Of a stretch of 37,301 bases of DNA, positions 1-7,883 are shown piece after piece. Each line of letters begins with the position of its first letter. The first letter of the stretch is position 1. Origin of the DNA: Leptolinea sp. UBA5366. GTDB lineage: Bacteria > Chloroflexota > Anaerolineae > Anaerolineales > Anaerolineaceae. The position numbers and the translations under genes are program-made. Under the pieces are notes generated by a model, which made no database searches, was not told the origin of the DNA, and saw only the letters and a program-made list of their open reading frames with translations. Where the stretch lies: the NCBI GenBank assembly GCA_002407845.1, contig DHPK01000023.1, forward strand, positions 62,628 to 99,928. The letters are read 5' to 3'.

Positions 1-1
1 T

Positions 2-1183
2 TTTCTGACTAAACTGTCTGAGGGACTTGAAACCCGGATGGCTGAAGTCTTGGAGGCAAATGCTCAGGACGTGGCAGAGGCAACCGGCACCTTGGCGCCG
101 GCTATGGTCGATCGGCTGCTTCTAAATGAACCGCGCATTCAGGGAATCAGAAGCGATGTTTTAAATGTGATCAATCTTCCCGATCCGGTAGGGGAAGTTT
201 TTGACGCACATACGCATGAAAATGGTTTGGAAATACAAAAAGAACGGACGCCCATCGGGGTGATCGCGGTCATCTATGAGTCACGGCCGAATGTGACAGT
301 TGACACTGCCTGTTTGATGATCAAATCCGGAAATGCTGCCATCCTGCGCGGCGGGAAAGAGACCATTCGCACCAACCGTGTTTTCATCGCGATTATTCAA
401 GAGGCACTGATGGGCAGCGGATTGCCGGCTGAAACGATTCAATTCATCGATTCCCCCGACCGCTCACTGATGCTCGAGCTGCTGCAGCTGGATCAGTATG
501 TTGACATGGTGATCCCGCGCGGCGGAGCGGGACTGCATGCCTTCTGCCGCGAGAATAGCCGCATGCCGGTCATGACAGGCGGTATCGGTATCTGCCATTT
601 ATTTGTCGATGAATCGGCTGATCTGGCTCGGTCGATTGACGTTATCCGCAACGCAAAAGTGCAGCGGGTGACCGTCTGCAACGCGCTCGAAACCCTTTTA
701 ATTCACCGCAGTATCGCCGAAAGTTTCCTGCCGGAGGTTTGCGCCACGCTGGCTGCTGACGGTGTACACTTTAAAGTAGACGGGAACGCCAATAACATTC
801 TGATGCTTAATGGCGATCAGTCAATTGTTTTTGAAAAGGCAGCTGCCGGGGACTTCGACAAGGAATGGCTGGCGTTGGTGCTCAGCATCCGGGTGGTAGA
901 TAACGTTGATCAGGCGATTGAGCATATCCGCCAGCACAGCACCGGGCATTCGGACGGCATCCTGTCAGAAGATCAGGAGAATATTCAAAAGTTCAAAGCG
1001 AACGTCAATTCAGCCTGCGTTTATGTCAATGCCAGCACGCGCTTTACTGACGGTTCGCAGCTGGGTTTGGGAGCTGAGATCGCGATTTCAACACAGCCGC
1101 TGCATGCGCGCGGCCCGATGGCGCTGCGTGAGCTGACGACCTATAAATGGATCATCAGCGGTGATTATCACGTGCGCACATAA
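2..1183 (+). CDS. proA: Gamma-glutamyl phosphate reductase ProA, 5'-truncated by the window edge
   Basis: NADPH-dependent reduction of gamma-glutamyl phosphate to glutamate-5-semialdehyde, the second step of proline synthesis, in the cytoplasm. The frame is open from base 2, upstream of the first ATG (38), and the codons before that ATG continue the family N-terminus, so the true start lies left of the window and about 393 residues are visible of a usual ~415. Family signatures are present: YESRPNVTVD, LRGGKET, IPRGGAGLH, VMTGGIG, the catalytic cysteine in VQRVTVCNALET, YVNASTRFTDG and the C-terminal LTTYKWI. Nothing suggests loss of function. proB would be expected to the left but is not visible. 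No terminator follows directly; the next gene starts 134 bp on behind a possible TATAAT at 1250-1255. Confidence 0.96.
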   Translation, partial: FLTKLSEGLETRMAEVLEANAQDVAEATGTLAPAMVDRLLLNEPRIQGIRSDVLNVINLPDPVGEVFDAHTHENGLEIQKERTPIGVIAVIYESRPNVTVDTACLMIKSGNAAILRGGKETIRTNRVFIAIIQEALMGSGLPAETIQFIDSPDRSLMLELLQLDQYVDMVIPRGGAGLHAFCRENSRMPVMTGGIGICHLFVDESADLARSIDVIRNAKVQRVTVCNALETLLIHRSIAESFLPEVCATLAADGVHFKVDGNANNILMLNGDQSIVFEKAAAGDFDKEWLALVLSIRVVDNVDQAIEHIRQHSTGHSDGILSEDQENIQKFKANVNSACVYVNASTRFTDGSQLGLGAEIAISTQPLHARGPMALRELTTYKWIISGDYHVRT

Positions 1184-1317
1184 TGGCTGCTGGGATGTAA
1201 GACTTCTGTATGAAAAATGACTTTGGTAATGCGCTGCCCGGTCTGCCTGTATAATGCAGTTGTGTGAACAAATACTGCGATGTGCTGGTTAATAGCGCAG
1301 CTGGACAGGAGGATCGC

Positions 1318-1653
1318 ATGGTTAGCTATATATTTAAACGCGACCGCAATAAGGTTGCGGCGGTGGATGAAAACGGGAAAGAGGTCGGCGGAGCTGTCTT
1401 TTCGATCTGTGATGCATATTGGACGATTAATCACACGTTTGTCCTGCCTGAATTCCGTGGACAAAAAATTGCAGAACAGCTGATTGATGAAGTTGTCAAA
1501 GCAGCAAGTGAAGAAGGTGTGAAACTGGTTCCGGCTTGTTCTTACGCAGAATGGCTTTTTAAGGACAATCCGAAATATGAGGCAATTGTGTATAAATCTG
1601 ACAGTTCTGAACCGATTGAGCGCTGCCCGTTGGGCAGACGGCTGGACGATTAG
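1318..1653 (+). CDS. Small GNAT-like (YjdJ-type) acetyltransferase-fold protein, copy 1
   Basis: A 111-residue protein of the minimal GNAT type (the short Acetyltransf_CG/YjdJ-like family); acceptor and activity are unknown. The frame is open from a GTG at 1264, but ATG 1318 is chosen because a strong ribosome site (AGGAGG) lies just before it. Core signatures are VDENGKEVGG, the YW.I.HTFV strand, PEFRGQKIA and the C-terminal SYAEWLFK, which matches the family's conserved Cys/Ser-Tyr-Ala region. The acetyl-CoA pyrophosphate loop normally reads RGQGIA; here the glycine is Lys. The next gene, 11 bp away, is a clear paralogue, so this is a tandem duplication probably transcribed together. Family assignment is fairly sure, catalysis is not. 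Confidence 0.8.
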   Translation: MVSYIFKRDRNKVAAVDENGKEVGGAVFSICDAYWTINHTFVLPEFRGQKIAEQLIDEVVKAASEEGVKLVPACSYAEWLFKDNPKYEAIVYKSDSSEPIERCPLGRRLDD

Positions 1654-1664
1654 GAGAGGCAAGC

Positions 1665-1988
1665 ATGGAATTTCGGTATGAAAAAGAGAATTGCCGCGTC
1701 ATCGCGGTGGATGAAAATGGAAAAACCGCCGGTGAATGCACCTACACAAGCTATGATAGCTATTGGTCGATTGATCATACCTTTGTCAAGCCTGAATATC
1801 GCGGACAGAACATCGCAGCCGGCTTGCTTGAGGCAGTGGTTAACGAAGCCCGCAAGGCTGGGGTGAAGCTGATGCCGGTCTGCAGCTATGCTGAAAAACA
1901 ATTTGAAAAAGTTGATGCTTACAAGGAGCTGCTGTATAGCGGACCGGCGGAAAAGCCCGCTGCTCAGTGCCCTATCGGAATGAATTAA
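1665..1988 (+). CDS. Small GNAT-like (YjdJ-type) acetyltransferase-fold protein, copy 2
   Basis: A 107-residue paralogue of the preceding gene with the same layout: VDENGKTAGE near the start, YWSIDHTFV, PEYRGQNIA and PVCSYAEKQFE. The start ATG is 13 nt after an AGGAG element and is unambiguous. As in copy 1 the glycine expected in the RGQGIA acetyl-CoA loop is replaced, here by Asn. The middle and C-terminal parts are close to copy 1 while the first 20 residues and the tail differ, so the duplication is not very recent. A strong intrinsic terminator follows the stop codon after about 20 bp, closing this two-gene unit. The function is unknown; the family is a minimal GNAT with no assigned physiological substrate. 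Confidence 0.8.
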   Translation: MEFRYEKENCRVIAVDENGKTAGECTYTSYDSYWSIDHTFVKPEYRGQNIAAGLLEAVVNEARKAGVKLMPVCSYAEKQFEKVDAYKELLYSGPAEKPAAQCPIGMN

Positions 1989-2007
1989 CTAATTGAGAGA
2001 AACAAAT

Positions 2008-2034
2008 GCCCCGTGGAAATGGGGCTTTTTTTTT
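2008..2034 (+). terminator. Intrinsic terminator after the GNAT pair
   Basis: Stem GCCCC (2008-2012) pairs with GGGGC (2021-2025) across an 8-nt loop and is followed by nine T residues. It lies 20 bp past the second GNAT gene and separates it from the convergent queA gene. Confidence 0.85.
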
Positions 2035-2106
2035 ATCTAAGGAGCAACAGGGAAACAGAGACTCTCCGTTGTGCGCATTGTCCCTAAAGCAGTAATTTCA
2101 GATGTG

Positions 2107-3144
2107 TTATAGGATCAACATTGCATCGCCGAATGAAAAGAACCGATATTTCATTTCAATTGCCTGCTGATAAATTGACAGGACATTTTCGCGTCCGGCA
2201 AAAGCGCTGATCATCATGATCAAGGTGGATTTTGGCAGGTGAAAATTTGTGATGATTCCGTCCACTGCGCGAAATTCATACCCCGGGAGGATGAAGATTC
2301 CGGTGTCACCGCGGATCGGGACAACGCATTGATCCAGTCCGGCTGAAAGGGCAGCTGCTGCGGCGCTTTCGAGCGTTCTGGCGCTGGTGGTGCCGACCGC
2401 AATCACGCGCCTGCCTGCATTCCGAGTTTCTTGGATCAGCGCAGCGGTCTCCGCGGACAATTCGCACCATTCCGTGTGAATCTTGTGTGTCGCGGGGTCG
2501 TCTTCCACAACCGGCTGAAAGGTGTCCAGTCCGACATGCAGCGTTACATCGGCAAAACGAACGCCATGCGCCTTGAGCTTGTCATTCAGTTCATCAGTGA
2601 AATGTAATCCGGCTGTCGGGGCTGCCGCGGAGCCTGTCTGATTTGGATTCGCGTAAATTGTCTGATATCGTTCCTGATCAGTGAGTTGTTCGTGAATATA
2701 CGGGGGCAGCGGCATTTTCCCATGCGACGCTAAATGTGCTTCGAATGGACCATCAAAACGGATCAGGCGACGAGAGCCGTCGTAAACTGCGATCACTTCT
2801 GCACAGAGAGATTCGCTCAGAATCAGTTTCATCCCTGTTTGAATTCTTTTCCCACCGACCAGCGCTTCCCAATCTGTTTCGTTTTGCCGGCGCAGCAGCA
2901 AAATTTCGACTTTTCCGCCGGTTTCCGCCTTCTGTGCAAAGATTCTTGCGGGCAGCACCCGGGTCTGGTTCCGCACCAGCAGATCGCCGGGATTTAAATA
3001 TTCGCCGATATCATAAAAATGGCGATGAAATATCTCAGCAGTTTTCCGGTTGTAAACCAGCAGACGGGAGGCGTCACGCGGCTCCATCGGTGTTTGGGCA
3101 ATCAGTTCAGGCGGTAAGAAATAGTCAAAATCGGTCGTAAGCAT
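2107..3144 (-). CDS. queA: S-adenosylmethionine:tRNA ribosyltransferase-isomerase QueA
   Basis: Transfers the ribosyl part of S-adenosylmethionine to preQ1 at the tRNA wobble position, giving epoxyqueuosine. At 345 residues it has the usual length. Family motifs are seen in order: FDYFLPPELIAQTP at the N-terminus, SRLLVYNR, LVRNQTRVLPAR, AAPTAGLHFT, TLHVGLDTFQPV, HTEWCELS and ITNFHLPKSTLIMM near the C-terminus. It lies 41 bp downstream of ruvB on the same strand; ruvB-queA is a common bacterial order, so the two are probably co-transcribed. No good Shine-Dalgarno sequence is seen before ATG 3144 (the preceding bases read AAAAAAGCCCC), so translation may rely on read-through from ruvB. tgt is not in the window. 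Confidence 0.97.
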   Translation of the reverse strand: MLTTDFDYFLPPELIAQTPMEPRDASRLLVYNRKTAEIFHRHFYDIGEYLNPGDLLVRNQTRVLPARIFAQKAETGGKVEILLLRRQNETDWEALVGGKRIQTGMKLILSESLCAEVIAVYDGSRRLIRFDGPFEAHLASHGKMPLPPYIHEQLTDQERYQTIYANPNQTGSAAAPTAGLHFTDELNDKLKAHGVRFADVTLHVGLDTFQPVVEDDPATHKIHTEWCELSAETAALIQETRNAGRRVIAVGTTSARTLESAAAAALSAGLDQCVVPIRGDTGIFILPGYEFRAVDGIITNFHLPKSTLIMMISAFAGRENVLSIYQQAIEMKYRFFSFGDAMLIL

Positions 3145-3185
3145 GGGGCTTTTTTAGGCGGAGTAGACGAATAAAAAAACCGCTG

Positions 3186-4226
3186 TCAGTCGAAAAGACT
3201 GTTTTGGCGAGGCTGATCCTCAGAATTGTCAGGATAGGCGATGCCCAGGTGTTCATAAGCCTTGCGCGTGGCGTTGCGGCCTTGAGGCGTGCGGTCGATG
3301 AAACCGAGCTGCAGCAGAAATGGTTCGACAACCTCCATAATCGTATCGGTTTCTTCGCTCATGGATGCGGCGATTGTACTCAAACCAACCGGCCCCCCGC
3401 CATATTTGTCAATGATGGTCAATAGAACGCGGCGGTCAACATCATCCAGACCTGCTGCGTCTATTTCGAGCAATTCGAGCGCCTGTTGTGAGGTTAACTG
3501 GTCGATCAATCCTTCTGCTCTGACCTGCGAATAGTCCCGGACGCGCCGCAGCAATCGCAGCCCGATGCGCGGTGTTCCGCGGGAGCGGATGGCAATTTCA
3601 TGAACACCATCGTCATCGGCAGATATATTCATCTTGACTGAGGCGTTATAAATGATGCGCTCCATTGCAGGCTGATCATAATAATTGAGCCGATAGACCG
3701 CACCGAACCGCGCGCGCAGCGGTGCGCTGACGAGCGACAGCCGCGTCGTTGCACCGATGACAGTGAAACGCGGCAGTTTCAGCCGGATCGAGCGGGCGGA
3801 CGGCCCTTTCCCGACCATGATGTCAAGGACGGAATCTTCCATTGCCGGATAAAGAATTTCTTCAATCGCCCGGTTCAGACGGTGAATTTCATCAATAAAA
3901 AGGATATCGCCTTCGTGAAGGTTGGACAGGATGGCAGCCAGGTCGCCGGCGCGTTCAATTGCAGGCCCTGCTGTGACCTTGATGCTGACGTTCATTTCAT
4001 TTGCCATGACGTGCGCAAAAGTGGTTTTTCCAAGCCCGGGAGGCCCATAAAAAAGGACGTGATCCAACGGTTCATTACGCTGTTTTGCAGCAGTCAAAAG
4101 GATTGAAAGGTTCTCTCTAATCTGATCCTGCCCGACAATCTCGCTGAGAAATTTTGGCCTGAGTGCCAGGTCGACGCGATCATCAGTCGAAATGACGCCC
4201 GGATTGATTATTCGTTCCTTATCCAT
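3186..4226 (-). CDS. ruvB: Holliday junction branch-migration ATPase RuvB
   Basis: The hexameric AAA+ motor that drives branch migration of Holliday junctions together with RuvA. It has 346 residues, close to the family norm. Walker A GPPGLGKTT is at residues 61-69 (Lys67), Walker B with DEIH at about 112-115, sensor 1 GATTR at about 158-162 and the arginine finger in RARFG at 171-175. The C-terminal winged-helix part holds DRTPQGR and the terminal YEHLG. ruvA and ruvC are not adjacent. No Shine-Dalgarno sequence precedes the ATG; instead TATAAT lies 7 nt before it, which suggests a leaderless transcript. The downstream partner is queA. Confidence 0.97.
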   Translation of the reverse strand: MDKERIINPGVISTDDRVDLALRPKFLSEIVGQDQIRENLSILLTAAKQRNEPLDHVLFYGPPGLGKTTFAHVMANEMNVSIKVTAGPAIERAGDLAAILSNLHEGDILFIDEIHRLNRAIEEILYPAMEDSVLDIMVGKGPSARSIRLKLPRFTVIGATTRLSLVSAPLRARFGAVYRLNYYDQPAMERIIYNASVKMNISADDDGVHEIAIRSRGTPRIGLRLLRRVRDYSQVRAEGLIDQLTSQQALELLEIDAAGLDDVDRRVLLTIIDKYGGGPVGLSTIAASMSEETDTIMEVVEPFLLQLGFIDRTPQGRNATRKAYEHLGIAYPDNSEDQPRQNSLFD

Positions 4227-4233
4227 GAGTATA

Positions 4234-4239
4234 ATTATA
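4234..4239 (-). promoter_or_regulatory. -10 box TATAAT 7 nt before ruvB (leaderless promoter candidate)
   Basis: On the minus strand TATAAT is followed by 7 nt and then the ruvB ATG, so transcription would begin at or next to the start codon. No convincing -35 box or ribosome-binding site is seen. The same arrangement recurs at hypA. Confidence 0.5.
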
Positions 4240-4323
4240 ACAGCCGAACCCGTCTGGTATTCTTTCTCTTGACGGGCATGTTAATCAATGCGACCTGTTG
4301 AAAGTTTGGGTCGGGAGGGAACT

Positions 4324-5304
4324 ATGTTCGGATTCAACTTTGCAAACCATCCGGTTTTTGGCCAGAAGGTGCTTTGCATGTGGGAGGAAGAAGACCGCTA
4401 TCGCAAAAGCGAGATTCGTCTTTTCCCAGGGATGGGCGCCAATCTCTACAGCTATATGGTCGACGGTATTGAATATCTCCACCAGGCGCCAATGCCGGTG
4501 ATCGGGAAAAAATTCTTTGGCATTCCGCTGCTTTATCCTTTTCCAAATCGCGTAAGGAACTGCCGGTTCACGTTTGACGGCGTTGAATACGTGCTGCCGG
4601 ATAATGACGGCGGCAGATCACTGCATGGACTGGTCTCGGATGCGCCATTTGAGCTGCAAACGCCGGTTGTGACGGATGATTCTGTGTCTGCGGTTGCGTC
4701 CATTGAGATCGTTCCGGGTCATCCGCTCTATTCGATATTCCCGATTTCGAACCGGCTGGACGTGACGTTTGGACTGAGCTTCAATGGGTTGACGATGAAC
4801 TTTAAGGTCACCAACCTTGATGAGAAAAAGCGATTCCCATTTGGTCTGGGAATCCACCCATATTTCAATGTGCATGGAACGAAAAAGCAGGTGCGAATCC
4901 AAGTTCCTGCTAAAAAATGGATGGAGGCTGTCAGCCTGATGCCGACCGGTAAACTACTCAACCTGGATAAGGGACCAGCGGATCTGTCCGATCCCACCGT
5001 TTTAGCCGGGCTTAATTTGGATGATGTCTGGTATGGCATGGACGTCATGAAACCGATGACCATTTATTATGATGCGCTGAGCCGGAAATTGTGCCTTTAT
5101 GCGTCCAATATCTTTACTCACAGCGTCGTTTACACCCCGCCGTTCGAGTCATTTTTCTGTATGGAAAACCAAACGAATGCCACAGATTGTCACAATCTGC
5201 ATACAAAAGGATTTGTGGATGAATCTCACCTCCTGATTCTTGATCCTGGACAAAGCATTACCGGGACAATCATGATGAAAGTTGAGCCGCTGATAACCGG
5301 ATAA
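4324..5304 (+). CDS. Aldose 1-epimerase (galactose mutarotase)-like protein
   Basis: A 326-residue protein of the GalM-like beta-sandwich superfamily, which interconverts alpha and beta anomers of aldoses or hexose-6-phosphates. An in-frame ATG exists at 4288, but ATG 4324 is preferred because GGGAGGGAA lies just before it. Signatures: FPGMGANLYSY near the N-terminus, IPLLYPFPNRV, SLHGLVSDAPF, the GLGIHPYF segment that carries a superfamily catalytic/binding histidine, and VVYTPPFESFFCMENQT with NATDCHN towards the C-terminus. It has its own ribosome site and stands alone between divergent ruvB and the unrecognised gene at 5416. Which sugar it acts on cannot be told; a sugar-phosphate mutarotase is an alternative. 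Confidence 0.85.
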   Translation: MFGFNFANHPVFGQKVLCMWEEEDRYRKSEIRLFPGMGANLYSYMVDGIEYLHQAPMPVIGKKFFGIPLLYPFPNRVRNCRFTFDGVEYVLPDNDGGRSLHGLVSDAPFELQTPVVTDDSVSAVASIEIVPGHPLYSIFPISNRLDVTFGLSFNGLTMNFKVTNLDEKKRFPFGLGIHPYFNVHGTKKQVRIQVPAKKWMEAVSLMPTGKLLNLDKGPADLSDPTVLAGLNLDDVWYGMDVMKPMTIYYDALSRKLCLYASNIFTHSVVYTPPFESFFCMENQTNATDCHNLHTKGFVDESHLLILDPGQSITGTIMMKVEPLITG

Positions 5305-5415
5305 TTCGCGAAGGCATAATGGCAGTGAAAGAACGGGACGATTCTTTGTTACAATAAATGGAAATGTGAAGGAAAGATATGAAGATTAATCTTTCCAAGC
5401 TTAAAAGGAAGAAAT

Positions 5416-6666
5416 ATGGCACGAAAAAATCAAATAAATTCGTTATCTCAAGGCATGAACTTTGGAATTGATCCGGAAGCATTGGACTTCTCGCAGGACA
5501 CTTGGGCATGGAAAGGCGATGCGCCGAGTTATCCGATTCAATCTGATGGTTTTTCATATGACTTGATTGACGAAAATGAGATTGAACGAAATGCAATTTC
5601 ACTTGGAATTTTGGGGATGATCATCATCGTCTTCAATGCAAAAAGTGCGAAAATCAAAGAAGAAGACGTCCAGCCGGTATTCAAAGAAGTGATCGGCACG
5701 CGGAACTGGAACACAATCCCATTAAAAGATGCCAATAAGATGGCAAAAACCGTAGTCGGAAAACTGGTAGATGAATCCACCAGTGATGATGTTTTTGATC
5801 TGGCATCATTCGCCCCGCTTGAAATCAAACGGGCATTGCTGCGGAAACTTTTTGGGGTTGCCCGAAAACGATTAGCGCCGGAATATCGCGCTGAAGCGGA
5901 GCGCCGGATTCTTGAAGACATCGTCCCGTCGATCTTTGCTGATCCGGAGTTTGAATTGGCATTGCTGACTGGTTTGATTATGAAACCAAAGACAGAAGAA
6001 CCTGAAAAGACAGCAGCTGCAGCATCAGAACCTGTTCCAGCGGCAATTGTTGAGCCCGCTGCTGAAACCGTTGAAGCCGATGCTGTGCTCTACGATGAAG
6101 AAGAATTGGTTGTACCGGATCGCGATGCAGAAAAGGCATTGCGGGAGCACCTTGAAACACTCAGCACGGTTGTCCCGCCAAAGCCCGAGATCCAGCCAGA
6201 GCCGGAGGATGACTATGTGCCGTTTTCGGACATGGAAAAGGCGATGGCTCAGACCGATCTGCCAGAACAACTGCCTACAGCCGCTCCTGCTGTGAAGGCG
6301 GAAGCGCCGGTGAGTGCGGTTCCCCCGATTTATTCAGCGCCAGTTCCTGCTCAGCAGCCGCGGACAGTCGATCCAGCCGTTATCCCGCCTGCTTATGCAG
6401 CGCCAGCACCTGCAGGCAGCCGCCCGGTTGTGCCCCCGCCGCCAGCGATGGGAAATGTCGCGAAACCGCCCGTTGCACCGCAATCAGGCTATCCAGGGAC
6501 CTCCCCTCAGACAGGCTATCCAGCCTATCCAGTGCCGCAGCCTCCGCCTTATGGCGCATATCCGGCTGCACCGCAGGTCCCTCCTCGGGAGGAGTCTGCC
6601 GGGTACCCGCCGATGGAAGAGCCCCCGGCGATCGAACATACCCAGCCGCGTAAACCGCGGGCGTAA
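5416..6666 (+). CDS. Unrecognised protein with a Pro/Ala-rich C-terminal half
   Basis: A 416-residue protein that I do not recognise. ATG 5416 follows AAAAGGAAG at good spacing. Residues 1-190 look folded, with mixed charge, a single hydrophobic run at about 61-75 (ISLGILGMIIIVFNA) too short and isolated to be a clear membrane anchor, and a basic helix-rich part around 128-165. Residues 195-416 are low complexity: first an acidic Glu/Ala/Pro stretch, then Pro/Ala/Tyr/Gly repeats such as SGYPGTSP, TGYPAYPVPQPPPYG and YPAAPQVPP, ending in a basic tail. Such tails resemble flexible linkers or condensate/adaptor regions; no signal peptide is seen. The gene is followed at once by a strong hairpin terminator and so appears monocistronic. 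No function is proposed. Confidence 0.85.
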   Translation: MARKNQINSLSQGMNFGIDPEALDFSQDTWAWKGDAPSYPIQSDGFSYDLIDENEIERNAISLGILGMIIIVFNAKSAKIKEEDVQPVFKEVIGTRNWNTIPLKDANKMAKTVVGKLVDESTSDDVFDLASFAPLEIKRALLRKLFGVARKRLAPEYRAEAERRILEDIVPSIFADPEFELALLTGLIMKPKTEEPEKTAAAASEPVPAAIVEPAAETVEADAVLYDEEELVVPDRDAEKALREHLETLSTVVPPKPEIQPEPEDDYVPFSDMEKAMAQTDLPEQLPTAAPAVKAEAPVSAVPPIYSAPVPAQQPRTVDPAVIPPAYAAPAPAGSRPVVPPPPAMGNVAKPPVAPQSGYPGTSPQTGYPAYPVPQPPPYGAYPAAPQVPPREESAGYPPMEEPPAIEHTQPRKPRA

Positions 6667-6679
6667 GGATTAGATAATT

Positions 6680-6718
6680 AAAGACACCGCATGGATATCC
6701 GTGCGGTGTCTTTATTTT
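6680..6718. terminator. Strong intrinsic terminator, possibly bidirectional
   Basis: AAAGACACCGCA (6680-6691) pairs with TGCGGTGTCTTT (6702-6713) around a GGATATCC core; TTTATTTTTT follows on the + strand. It lies between the unrecognised gene and the convergent DeoR-type regulator. On the minus strand the stem is followed by TTTAATTA, so it may serve both genes. Confidence 0.85.
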
Positions 6719-6734
6719 TTGTCAACTTTGGCCG

Positions 6735-7526
6735 TTAAATTTTATCGGCTATTACAAAATTTTTTAAACCTCGGCTTTTGAACGCCGCTATCGTCTTTTG
6801 ACCGATCCCGTCATCCACAATAATTTTATCGATTTTTGAGATGGGTAAGACTTGTGCAAACGAAACTTTGCCAAATTTAGAACTGTCACATAATAAATAA
6901 GAACTTGTTGACCGGCTGAGAATTTTTTGCAGGTTTGATGCAAGGTTGACATCCGGGATAGTTGAACCCGCTTTCATATCCAGGCTGTTACAGGTAAAGA
7001 ATGTCTTATCGATGTTTATTGTTGGGAAATTATCATCAGAAAAAAAAGAATAGTGGAAGTTTTTCCGAATCATTCCGCCGATCAGGTAGATTAAGTGATT
7101 TGTATTAAAGTCTAAATAGTATGCGATTTGGATATCGTTTACCACAATTGTCAGGTCTTTTTTTGTCTGCAGCGTTTTCGCCAATTCGAAAGTTGTTGTC
7201 CCAGTTGAAATGGCAATCACATCTCCGTCTTCTATGAAGCTGCTTGCTTTAATCGCAATGCTCTTTTTTTCCGCCAGCATTTTGTTTTGATTCAGACTGG
7301 GGAGCGGCTCCAGCCCAACTTTACTATTGTTAAGTGCTAACGCGCCGCCATGCGTACGCCGTATCAGGTTTAGCTTTTCGATTGCAAACAGATCATTTCG
7401 GATAGTGGAGGAGGAAACATTGAAGTGCTGGCTTAATTCTAAAACAGTGGCTTTTTTTACGTCGTTGACGTATAAAGCGATCTGTTCTCTCCGTTCTTCA
7501 ACAAAAACAGTTTCATCATTTTTCAT
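6735..7526 (-). CDS. DeoR-family transcriptional regulator of the sugar operon
   Basis: A 263-residue DeoR-family repressor: N-terminal winged HTH (about 10-60, with LELSQHFNVSSSTIRNDL and the family end RRTHGGA) and a C-terminal sugar-phosphate-sensing domain with ISTGTTTFELAKTL and near the end the KIDKIIVDD element. The frame is open to 7643, but the family start fits the ATG at 7526 followed by an EERREQIA segment; the extra 39 residues would have no homologous role. Members bind phosphorylated sugars, which release them from DNA. It is divergent to the ten-gene sugar operon starting at 7884 and is its likely local regulator, with the inducer expected to be a phosphosugar made by the operon. 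The Shine-Dalgarno sequence is weak (GTAGAGC). Confidence 0.9.
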   Translation of the reverse strand: MKNDETVFVEERREQIALYVNDVKKATVLELSQHFNVSSSTIRNDLFAIEKLNLIRRTHGGALALNNSKVGLEPLPSLNQNKMLAEKKSIAIKASSFIEDGDVIAISTGTTTFELAKTLQTKKDLTIVVNDIQIAYYLDFNTNHLIYLIGGMIRKNFHYSFFSDDNFPTINIDKTFFTCNSLDMKAGSTIPDVNLASNLQKILSRSTSSYLLCDSSKFGKVSFAQVLPISKIDKIIVDDGIGQKTIAAFKSRGLKNFVIADKI

Positions 7527-7883
7527 AGTTTGCTCTACATTATTTCGATTATTTGCAGTTAATAAAAAAATCATATCATGGTTAAGATTGTTTCTTCCCA
7601 TATGACAAAAGCAACCAATCTTCAGGATTTCCGTCATTGACAAAGTGAAATCGTCCTGCTATATTAGTATAGTCTAAATGCTAACAAATGTCAGATAATA
7701 AGAACAAATAACAAGATACGCCAGAAATAAATAGTTCGAACTGAGGATATTAATTTTCACTTGGAAATATAATATACTCATAACAAAAAGATTTCTCTTT
7801 TTAAAAACAATTTATACAATTTTGGATATTTTGATTAGACTTGTGCAATTAAATACGATTATTAGAATAATTTAGGTGAAAAG
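7527..7883. promoter_or_regulatory. Divergent regulatory region between the DeoR gene and the sugar operon
   Basis: About 360 bp of AT-rich sequence without a gene. It contains a consensus-like promoter for the operon (described separately), an inverted repeat over its -10 box, and a 6-2-6 inverted repeat ATTATTAGAATAAT at 7858-7871 directly before the AGGTGAAAAG ribosome site of the first gene. The inferred 5' leader is about 210 nt; I see no recognisable riboswitch in it. Confidence 0.6.
7637..7672 (+). promoter_or_regulatory. Sigma70-type promoter with overlapping palindromic operator candidate
   Basis: TTGACA (7637-7642), a 17-bp spacer and TATATT (7660-7665) form a near-consensus promoter pointing into the sugar operon. 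The inverted repeat CTATA-TTAG-TATAG (7659-7672) overlaps the -10 box and the start region, a position suitable for a DeoR-type repressor. Confidence 0.65.

Noticed and set aside
1250..1255. TATAAT as promoter of the GNAT pair
   Set aside because: Good -10 hexamer but no -35 box at acceptable spacing; only mentioned, not called as a separate feature.
7527..7643. 39-residue N-terminal extension of the DeoR regulator
   Set aside because: DeoR proteins begin close to the HTH; the extension would occupy the divergent promoter region.
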